A DNA stretch of 64,000 nucleotides, taken from positions 1 to 64,000 of the forward strand of contig NZ_JAIQDW010000007.1 in NCBI RefSeq assembly GCF_020026925.1, given 5' to 3'. The notes beneath the pieces were generated by a model that had not been told where the DNA came from, ran no database searches, and saw only the letters and a list, made by a program, of their open reading frames with translations. The translations under genes and the position numbers were made by a program. The first letter of the stretch is position 1, and every line of letters starts with the position of its first letter. Shown here one piece after another: positions 57,420 to 64,000 of the stretch. The DNA comes from Flavobacterium hibisci (GTDB lineage: Bacteria > Bacteroidota > Bacteroidia > Flavobacteriales > Flavobacteriaceae).

Positions 57420-59036
57420 TTAAACAGCTACTCCGGATTTTGCGATTTCAGTATCTGCCTTTAAGTGCGCAGCATTTGCTCTTCCGCTTGGATCGAGATT
57501 ATCCTGCCATTTTGGGATCCATTTTCTTACTGTTTGTGCCGCACTGACTTGTGGATAATGTTTATGAAAAATCGACCTGTATAAGTAAGCTTCTTTTGTA
57601 GTTGGCGAATTGTATGGAAACTCTAAAGAAGCACCTGCTAATTGTTCATCTGAAACCTGAGAAGCACAATATTCTATTAATTGATTAACCCACTCGTAAC
57701 CTACACCATCTGAAAATTGCTCTTTTTGTCTCCATAAAATTTCTGATGGCAAATAGGGATCTTCAGGCCTATCAAATGCTTTTCTTAAAATATATTTTTC
57801 GACTGCCTCATATGTCTTCGGCTGTTTTTCTTCAGTTTTGATTCGGATTGCAACATCCAGAAAATCTTTATCCAAGAACGGCACCCTGGCTTCTAAACTA
57901 TGTGCCATTGTCGATTTGTCAGCACGTAATATATCTGCTGTGAACAACTTCTGAACCCTTTCAATAGTTTCTTTCTGAAATTCTTCTGAAGAGGGTGCAT
58001 TTCTAAAATACAAATGACCACCAAAAACTTCATCAGCTCCTTCACCTGAAATAATCACTTTTACTCCTTTTTCTTTTACAGCCTTAGCCAATAAGTACAT
58101 TGGCACACCGGAACGAACTGAAATGATATCGTAAGTTTCAATATGATAAATCAATTTTTCTAAAATCTCAACTCCTTCTTCGACAGAAAAATAAATCTCA
58201 TAATGCTCTGTCCCCAAAAATTCAGCTGCTTTTCTTGCCGCAATATTATCCGGGGAATTAGTATCCAAACCAATAGAAAACGATTTTAATTTCTCCTTAC
58301 TCCCTGCTAATAATCGGGATGCTATGGCCGAAGTCAGCGAAGAATCTAACCCCCCAGAAAGTAATACTCCAACCGGCACATCACTAATTAAACGTTTACG
58401 GGTTGCTTCAATTAAAGACTCTCTGATCAAATCTAAATCTAGTGGCTGATTAGCATTTTCATATTCTTCATATTCAGGCTCATAATATTTTACAAAACCT
58501 GTTTTTGCCGTGTAATAATGTCCAGGAGGAAAGGTCGAAAAAGACTTGCACTGATCCGCAATTGATTTCATTTCTGAAGAAAAATAAATCCTTCCTCTTT
58601 CATCTAATCCATAATACAACGGCTTGACACCAATTGGATCTCTTCCGGCAATATAATCATCACCATTAATTACTACAAAAGCAAAATCGCCGTCAAGTAA
58701 ATTACAGAAATCATAACCAAATTCTTCATATAAATGCACTATTACTTCCGAATCTGATTTTGACCTGAACGTATGATTTTTTAAAATTCCTTCTCTTAAT
58801 TCCTGATGATTATAAATTTCTCCATTGTGAATCATCCAGGCACTTTTTGATCCCTGAATTGGCTGTTTGCCTGAATCTAAATCAATAATAGTCAAGCGTT
58901 CACTGGATAAAATGCTTCCATTTTCCATAATATGCAAATCACTTTCATCAACCCCTCGATGCGACATTCTTTTCGAAAGTTCTTTTACGAGCTGCGGATC
59001 TTTCCCTTTACCTATAACGGCTAATATCCCCCCCAT
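57420..59036 (-). CDS. asparagine synthetase-like protein lacking the glutaminase cysteine
   Basis: A 538-residue AsnB homologue with an N-terminal class II glutaminase-like domain (1-190) and a C-terminal ATP-pyrophosphatase domain. It begins Met-Gly-Gly-Ile, so the Cys2 nucleophile is Gly (codons ATG GGG GGG). The next conserved block reads SHRGVDESD where HRGPD is normal, while HNGEIYNHQEL is kept. The synthetase part is intact: VGVLLSGGLDSSLTSAIASR and ISGEGADEVFGGHLYFRNAP. It should therefore use ammonia, or ammonia from a partner, rather than glutamine. It is followed upstream by a second, complete AsnB on the same strand. A -7 box TATATTTG lies at 59103-59110. Confidence 0.85.
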   Translation of the reverse strand: MGGILAVIGKGKDPQLVKELSKRMSHRGVDESDLHIMENGSILSSERLTIIDLDSGKQPIQGSKSAWMIHNGEIYNHQELREGILKNHTFRSKSDSEVIVHLYEEFGYDFCNLLDGDFAFVVINGDDYIAGRDPIGVKPLYYGLDERGRIYFSSEMKSIADQCKSFSTFPPGHYYTAKTGFVKYYEPEYEEYENANQPLDLDLIRESLIEATRKRLISDVPVGVLLSGGLDSSLTSAIASRLLAGSKEKLKSFSIGLDTNSPDNIAARKAAEFLGTEHYEIYFSVEEGVEILEKLIYHIETYDIISVRSGVPMYLLAKAVKEKGVKVIISGEGADEVFGGHLYFRNAPSSEEFQKETIERVQKLFTADILRADKSTMAHSLEARVPFLDKDFLDVAIRIKTEEKQPKTYEAVEKYILRKAFDRPEDPYLPSEILWRQKEQFSDGVGYEWVNQLIEYCASQVSDEQLAGASLEFPYNSPTTKEAYLYRSIFHKHYPQVSAAQTVRKWIPKWQDNLDPSGRANAAHLKADTEIAKSGVAV

Positions 59037-59182
59037 ACTATTCTTTTTATTATATATTTTCTACTACCGTTTTATTTCTAAATTTCTTCTTTCGGCGAAA
59101 GCCAAATATAAAAAATCCACTAAACATTAAAATTCAAATAATTAAACTCGAAAGAAACATTTAAAACAAGTTTTATAAACTA

Positions 59183-59213
59183 AGAAAAACGTCCTCAAAG
59201 AGAACGTTTTCTT
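59183..59213 (-). terminator. terminator after asnB
   Basis: On the minus strand GAAAACGTTCTC pairs with GAGGACGTTTTTC across a short loop, ending in T-rich sequence. Confidence 0.65.
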
Positions 59214-59239
59214 TAATATAATTTCTAAATTAAACTTTA

Positions 59240-60913
59240 TTATTTCTGGTAAGCATCATCATGTACACTTGCAACTGCTCTACCTGATGGGTCATTCATG
59301 TTTTTGAAAGCCTCATCCCACTCCAAAGCAATTTTTGTACTACAAGCTACACTCGCTTCCTGAGGCACACATAATGCTGCTGCATCACTTGGAAAATGTT
59401 CTGTAAAAATAGAACGATAGTAATACTCTTCTTTTGAAGTTGGAGTTTGTAACGGGAATTTGAATCTCGCGTTCGCTAATTGCTCATCCGAAACTTCTCT
59501 CGCTACTACTTCTTTCAAAGTATCAATCCAGCTGTATCCTACTCCGTCTGAAAATTGCTCTTTTTGTCTCCATGCAACACTTTCAGGAAGCATGTCTTCA
59601 AAAGCTTTACGAACAACCCATTTTTCCATAGGGTGTTCTTTGTTGATCATTTTATCCTGTGGGTTGATGCGCATAGCAACATCCATAAATTCTTTATCTA
59701 AGAATGGAACACGTCCTTCGATTCCCCAGGCTGCTAAACTTTTGTTTGCACGCAAACAGTCGTACATATGAAGTTTACCTAATTTACGAACGTTTTCTTC
59801 GTGGAACTCTCTTGCATTTGGCGCTTTGTGGAAGTATAAATATCCTCCAAATAACTCATCTGCTCCTTCACCCGAAAGAACCATTTTGATTCCCATTGAT
59901 TTAATCACTCTCGCCATTAACCACATTGGGGTTGAAGCTCTAACTGTAGTTACATCATACGTTTCAAGGTTATAAATCACATCACGAACAGCATCTAAAC
60001 CTTCCTGAATTGTAAATTTAATTTCATGGTGAATGGTTCCAATATGATCTGCTACTTTTCTTGCTGCTGCTAAATCAGGAGAACCTTCTAATCCAACTGA
60101 GAAAGAGTGCAATTGTGGATACCAGGCATCAGTAGTATCGTCTGATTCAATTCTTTTTTGAGCGAATTTTTTAGCTACAGCAGAAGTAATAGAAGAATCT
60201 AAACCTCCTGAAAGTAAAACTCCGTAAGGAACGTCACTCATTAATTGTCTGTGAACCGCAGCTTCCAATGCTTCTTTAATAGCAGGAATACTGGTTTCGT
60301 TATCTTTTACTGCGTCATATTCTGTCCAGTCTCTTTTGTACCATTGTACAAATTCACCGTCTTTACTTGTCATGTAATGCCCAGGAGGAAATAATTCGAT
60401 TTTTGTACAATATCCTTCTAAAGCTTTCAATTCAGAAGCAACATAAAAAGTTCCGTTTTGATCCCAGCCAATGTACAATGGAATGATTCCCATGTGGTCA
60501 CGAGCTATGAAATACTCATCTTTATCAACATCATAAATTGCAAATCCAAAGATTCCGTTCATTTCGTCAACAAAGTGAGGTCCTTTTTCTTTGTAAAGAG
60601 CTAAAATAACTTCGCAGTCACTTTCAGTCTGAAAGTTATATTTTCCTGCAAATTGTTTACGAAGCTCTCTGTGGTTGTATATTTCACCATTTGCAGCTAA
60701 AACCAATTTTTTATCTTCCGTAAACAATGGTTGTTTTCCAGAAGCCGGATCTACAATGGCTAAACGCTCATGAGAAAGAATTGCTTTATCATTACTGTAA
60801 ATTCCGCTCCAGTCCGGTCCGCGGTGACGAATGATTTTAGACATTTCTAATACTTGAGGTCTTAAGGTTTCGGCTTTTTGCTTTAGATCAAAGGCACATA
60901 CAATTCCACACAT
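59240..60913 (-). CDS. asnB: asparagine synthase (glutamine-hydrolysing)
   Basis: Start fixed at the ATG of MCGIVCAFDL (60913), because Cys2 must become the N-terminal nucleophile; a frame opening at 60988 would add 25 meaningless residues. This gives 557 residues. The glutaminase domain has MCGI, IRHRGPDWSG and ANGEIYNHRELR; the synthetase domain has YGVLLSGGLDSSITSAVAKK and LSGEGADELFGGYLYFHKAP. It makes asparagine from aspartate, glutamine and ATP in the cytoplasm. The paralogue just downstream keeps the second half but not the nucleophile. Confidence 0.95.
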   Translation of the reverse strand: MCGIVCAFDLKQKAETLRPQVLEMSKIIRHRGPDWSGIYSNDKAILSHERLAIVDPASGKQPLFTEDKKLVLAANGEIYNHRELRKQFAGKYNFQTESDCEVILALYKEKGPHFVDEMNGIFGFAIYDVDKDEYFIARDHMGIIPLYIGWDQNGTFYVASELKALEGYCTKIELFPPGHYMTSKDGEFVQWYKRDWTEYDAVKDNETSIPAIKEALEAAVHRQLMSDVPYGVLLSGGLDSSITSAVAKKFAQKRIESDDTTDAWYPQLHSFSVGLEGSPDLAAARKVADHIGTIHHEIKFTIQEGLDAVRDVIYNLETYDVTTVRASTPMWLMARVIKSMGIKMVLSGEGADELFGGYLYFHKAPNAREFHEENVRKLGKLHMYDCLRANKSLAAWGIEGRVPFLDKEFMDVAMRINPQDKMINKEHPMEKWVVRKAFEDMLPESVAWRQKEQFSDGVGYSWIDTLKEVVAREVSDEQLANARFKFPLQTPTSKEEYYYRSIFTEHFPSDAAALCVPQEASVACSTKIALEWDEAFKNMNDPSGRAVASVHDDAYQK

Positions 60914-61159
60914 AATTTTATATTTTTTTCTTTTAATTTTATTTTGATAGGGCAAAGATGAAGTATTAGTTACAATTGAAAAACACAAATAGCAATATCA
61001 ATTACAAATAACAACCAAAATAATAAATTTACACACTAAATGTAAAATTTTAACACCAGAAAAGCGTTCATACTTGAAAATTTTAATCTTTGAAGATAGA
61101 ACTGGTTTAAAAAGTAATCTCTTCCTGAACAATTAACTTTAAATTTAAGCCAATCTTTG

Positions 61160-61232
61160 TCGAATTACTTTAGAAGACTGCTTCGCCAGTTCGCTATAGC
61201 TCGTGTCCTCGTGCACCGGAATGACAGATTGA
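61160..61232 (-). repeat. possible intergenic repeat fragment
   Basis: On the minus strand it reads CTGTCATTCCGGTGCACGAG, then GACACGAGCTATAGCGAACT, then GGCGAAGCAGTC. It is much richer in G+C than its surroundings and non-coding, in the style of short dispersed repeats beginning GTCATTCC found in many genomes. It occurs once in this window, so the call rests on composition and recall only. Confidence 0.35.
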
Positions 61233-61243
61233 GCTGAATCTCT

Positions 61244-61693
61244 TTACTCTACACTCTCAATCGTATAATGTGTTTTATTAATTTCGAACTGAAACCCAAC
61301 TTTGTTTCCCATTAAATGATTGCCCAAAGGAGATTGTGGAGAAAGTGCAATAACATTTATTCCGTCAATTGTAATTTTAGGAAGTGCCACACTTACATAT
61401 AAATAAATTCCGTTGGCTTTTACCAGACTGCCGGAAATAATATTTTCTGTTGTTTTTGAAGCGTCAATTTTATCTAAAACTGCTTTTTGAGCAATTGCTT
61501 CTTTTAGCTTATTGGTTAGTTTTTCCTGCTCGATATGCATCATGGACAAAGCCGTTTCATGTTTATCTCCGGCTGAACCTTTTGCATCGTTTTTAGAATC
61601 TTCGGTCAGATTTGAAATCATATCCCTGAAAACATCGATTCGGTCCTGGACCATTTGCACATAATGAGAATGTATTTTTTGTTTGAAAGTCAT
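61244..61693 (-). CDS. GreA/GreB-like transcription elongation factor
   Basis: A 149-residue protein of the GreA/GreB type. The N-terminal half is a helical hairpin with the segment AGDKHETALSMMHIEQEKLT, typical of the Bacteroidota Gre-like group; the C-terminal half is an FKBP-like domain with IALSPQSPLGNHLMGNKVG, as in GreA. Gre factors enter the RNA polymerase secondary channel and stimulate transcript cleavage. The usual acidic pair at the hairpin tip is not clearly placed here, so it may be a divergent Gre-like factor. Databases sometimes mislabel this group as 3-oxoacyl-ACP synthase. Confidence 0.72.
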   Translation of the reverse strand: MTFKQKIHSHYVQMVQDRIDVFRDMISNLTEDSKNDAKGSAGDKHETALSMMHIEQEKLTNKLKEAIAQKAVLDKIDASKTTENIISGSLVKANGIYLYVSVALPKITIDGINVIALSPQSPLGNHLMGNKVGFQFEINKTHYTIESVE

Positions 61694-61883
61694 TTTTAGA
61701 GATACTGAGTTTTTAAGTTACAAAGATGCAAAGGTTTTAGTTTACAGATCTGAAACAATCCTAATTTTATTTACTATATAGCAATTTAAGCCGATTTTCT
61801 TCACTGTAAAAAATTAACACGATGTTTTTTATTTTTTGACAAACAATCTCTAATTTTAGCACTCATTAATTTTAACTATCATT

Positions 61884-62429
61884 ATGAAAAGATCTACAAT
61901 TATTACCACAATTGCAATTGCATTTACAATGCTTTTATCTTTAAATGCGAATGCTCAAAAATTTCCTGATTTAGACAAAAGTCCAATGGATGCAGCAGCT
62001 TACCCTAACGATTATAAAGAAGCTGCGAAAATTGTAAAAATTACTTACAGCAGACCACAACTGAAAGGGCGCGCATTAAGCGAACTTGTTCCAGAAGGAA
62101 AAGTATGGAGAACTGGAGCAAATGAGGCACCAGAAATCACGTTCTACAAGGACATGAAATTAGGCGATAAAAAGATAAAAGCAGGTAGTTATACTTTATT
62201 TACCCTTCCTGAAAAAGACAACATCACTATTATTATCAGTAAAGATTTAAATGTTTGGGGATCTTATTCTTATAAAGAAGCAAACGATGTAGCCAGATTA
62301 AAAGTTCCTGTAACACAAGCTGCAGATTCTTTAGAAGCTTTCTCAATGGTTTTTACAAAAGGAGACAAAGGAGTGGTTTTAAACTTAGGCTGGGATAAAT
62401 TAAGAGTTGCCGTTCCTTTTACGGAATAA
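61884..62429 (+). CDS. DUF2911 domain exported protein
   Basis: A 181-residue protein with a signal peptide (MKRSTIITTIAIAFTMLLSL and on; cleavage after NANAQ) and one DUF2911 domain. Family landmarks are the conserved KITYSRPQLKGRALSELVPE, the GKVWRTGANEAPEITFYKD block, GSYTLFTLPEKDN and the C-terminal NLGWDKLRVAVPF. The family is widespread in Bacteroidota and has no assigned function; periplasmic or outer-membrane-associated location is likely. It converges on the TonB-dependent receptor gene across a shared terminator. Confidence 0.88.
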   Translation: MKRSTIITTIAIAFTMLLSLNANAQKFPDLDKSPMDAAAYPNDYKEAAKIVKITYSRPQLKGRALSELVPEGKVWRTGANEAPEITFYKDMKLGDKKIKAGSYTLFTLPEKDNITIIISKDLNVWGSYSYKEANDVARLKVPVTQAADSLEAFSMVFTKGDKGVVLNLGWDKLRVAVPFTE

Positions 62430-62446
62430 AAATATTTTTAGTTCCA

Positions 62447-62482
62447 AAAAAAATAGCTTCCAGATTGGAAGCCATTTTTTTA
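62447..62482. terminator. bidirectional terminator between convergent genes
   Basis: TGGCTTCC pairs with GGAAGCCA-like arms (GCTTCC at 62455-62460 and GGAAGC at 62467-62472), with A-rich and T-rich flanks on either side. Confidence 0.7.
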
Positions 62483-62499
62483 TATGATTATTTTTTTGA

Positions 62500-64000
62500 T
62501 TAGAAATCAAATTTGTAGTTCGCTCCACCTAAAACCTGGAATCCCTGAACAGGATAATTTAACCACTTTTCGTAAGCCTGATTTCCGATGTTATTCAGCT
62601 TTAAGAAGAAAGTCAGACGTTCGCTGAATTTGTATCCTAAATGTGCATTGGCGTCAAAATAACTTTTTAAAGTGACCGGAACTCCCGGAATTGGAACAGC
62701 AAAATCAGTTTGTCTTGTTTGCATATCCTTACGCTCTCCTACATAAAAAACGTTCAAGCCCGCATACCATTGTTTTGTTATATTTACGTCAAGATTGGAA
62801 CCTAATCTAATTGTTGGCAGGTTCCATGCTTCTACAGGCTGATCCGTTTTATAACTATTAAATGTACCGTTAATTCCAAAAGTAACGTTTTCAGATAAAT
62901 CAGCTTTTAATTCTGCATAGAAACGAAATGTTCTGATGTCTTCATAAACCACTCCAAAAGAATTTCCGTATGCATAATTCTCATTTGAAAAATCTTCTGT
63001 GTAATCATTACTTTTAAACAAAGCTTTGTTTTTTTCATTTAGGTAAGAACCTGTCAGATTATAATTGACATTGTTAGCCAGTTTCCCTTTCAAACCAGCA
63101 AAAACATTGTATTGAGTGCTTGATGGCCTCATGTTTAATGTTGGCGATAAAAACGGATTTTCATTTACAAAATCAGCATATGAATTCTGAGTTAAGGTTC
63201 CATTTACTCCTGTGTAAAAGATCATTAAATCTCCAACTAATTTATATGAAGCATTTATTTTTGGGTAGATATAAAACTTATTTCCGCTATTTTCAGAATC
63301 CAGTGCATAGTATAATCCTGCCCCTAATTCTAAAGTCCAGTCGTTTTCATTTACTACGAAACTTGGCTCAATTCCAAAATTAGTCAAGCTATATTTTACC
63401 GGATCCGTATTCGTTTTAAAATAATTATTTTCAAAACTTCCGCTCACGTGGTCAATAATCACATTCGTATTAATTGAATGATCCATTATATCAACTTTAA
63501 AAGTCGGTTTGAGATAAAAACGATTTTCTGAAGAAGAAAAATTATCCGAAAAGTGTGTAAATTTTGTTGCTACTTTGCTAAAAACACTTTCATTGAATTC
63601 GAAATTTCCTCCTAATGAAATCGTGTTATAAGTATGCCCCGGATTGATTTTGTTTATTAAATCAAGACGATCCTGAGGAATTAAAGATGCTCCAAAATCC
63701 TTCGGTAGTCCGTACCAATTGTAAATTTGATTTTGATATCCTAATTCCACATTCCATGACAGATCCCTGTTGTTTTGACCGTAACCAACATTTAATGCCG
63801 TATCATAAAATTCATCATTCAAAAGAACATCTTTAATTCCGCCTTGTGACGAATGGTGACGTAACATTCCGGATACAAAATCATTATTTCCCAAATCCTG
63901 ATTTACAAACAATTCTGCATTCAGGGTACTGTAATTTCCAACACCTACAGTCGCATAATTATTAAACAGACGTTCCTGTTTTGATTTTTCTACATTGGCA
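62500..64000 (-). CDS. TonB-dependent receptor, C-terminal part (runs off the right edge)
   Basis: The frame stays open to the right edge, so the visible 500 codons lack the N-terminus, plug and TonB box; the Met at 63912 is internal. What is seen is an outer-membrane beta-barrel: alternating strands such as LSWNVELGYQNQIYNWYGLP and TISLGGNFEFNESVFSKVAT, and the receptor-type ending LTFFLKLNNIGNQAYEKWLN to NYKFDF, with an aromatic last residue. It would import a ligand across the outer membrane with energy from TonB. The ligand is unknown. Confidence 0.85.
   Translation of the reverse strand, partial: ANVEKSKQERLFNNYATVGVGNYSTLNAELFVNQDLGNNDFVSGMLRHHSSQGGIKDVLLNDEFYDTALNVGYGQNNRDLSWNVELGYQNQIYNWYGLPKDFGASLIPQDRLDLINKINPGHTYNTISLGGNFEFNESVFSKVATKFTHFSDNFSSSENRFYLKPTFKVDIMDHSINTNVIIDHVSGSFENNYFKTNTDPVKYSLTNFGIEPSFVVNENDWTLELGAGLYYALDSENSGNKFYIYPKINASYKLVGDLMIFYTGVNGTLTQNSYADFVNENPFLSPTLNMRPSSTQYNVFAGLKGKLANNVNYNLTGSYLNEKNKALFKSNDYTEDFSNENYAYGNSFGVVYEDIRTFRFYAELKADLSENVTFGINGTFNSYKTDQPVEAWNLPTIRLGSNLDVNITKQWYAGLNVFYVGERKDMQTRQTDFAVPIPGVPVTLKSYFDANAHLGYKFSERLTFFLKLNNIGNQAYEKWLNYPVQGFQVLGGANYKFDF

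Overview
This window is a piece of a Bacteroidota chromosome, almost certainly Flavobacterium. The evidence is low G+C DNA, little or no Shine-Dalgarno signal, promoters of the Bacteroidota type (TTG, about 20 bases, TAnnTTTG), the gliding genes gldF and gldG, type IX secretion (T9SS) type B sorting domains, a SprF/PorP protein beside a PorE-like protein, and fused SecDF. I cannot name the species.

Layout. 1-900: three tandem strong promoters firing leftward off the edge, most likely for an rRNA operon, then one copy of a dispersed hairpin repeat. 0.9-6.5 kb (minus): DsbA/FrnE-like oxidoreductase, dnaN, gldG-gldF, SAM hydroxide adenosyltransferase. 6.7-14 kb (mostly plus): PhoH-like ATPase, DUF1801 protein, HAD phosphatase, S9 peptidase, purC, a small lipoprotein (minus) and an ankyrin-repeat protein. 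14.3-21.9 kb (minus): a complete CzcCBA-type heavy-metal efflux operon behind its two-component system, with an iterated TTAA array phased at about one helical turn in front of the outer-membrane gene. 21.9-27 kb: M42 peptidase and a 1265-residue T9SS type B surface protein with six internal Cys-Asp-Asp modules. 27.1-29.5 kb: a decaying toxin/immunity-like island with frameshifts, stops and a duplicated remnant. 29.8-34 kb: DUF4294 protein, a frameshifted large secreted protein and its lipoprotein partner. 34-45 kb: valS, DUF1573 protein, a lipoprotein, the PorE-like/SprF/type B trio and a PDZ aspartyl protease. 45.3-50.2 kb (plus): aminotransferase, folE, cysS, yidD, lgt. 50.2-51 kb: another hairpin repeat copy and a twice-frameshifted pseudogene. 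51-61 kb (minus): secDF, mdh, gyrB and two asparagine synthetases, one without its glutaminase cysteine. 61-64 kb: GreA-like protein, DUF2911 protein and a TonB-dependent receptor running off the right edge.

Most of the window is core genome: replication (dnaN, gyrB), translation (valS, cysS), protein export and lipoprotein maturation (secDF, yidD, lgt), cofactor and nucleotide synthesis (folE, purC). Around it sit the gliding/T9SS surface apparatus and one metal-resistance operon.

The observations most worth following are: a dispersed intergenic hairpin repeat whose four copies keep pairing through compensatory changes; the phased TTAA array in front of the efflux operon; the AsnB paralogue starting Met-Gly-Gly instead of Met-Cys-Gly; and the eroded toxin/immunity island. 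No CRISPR array, tRNA, insertion sequence or prophage was seen.
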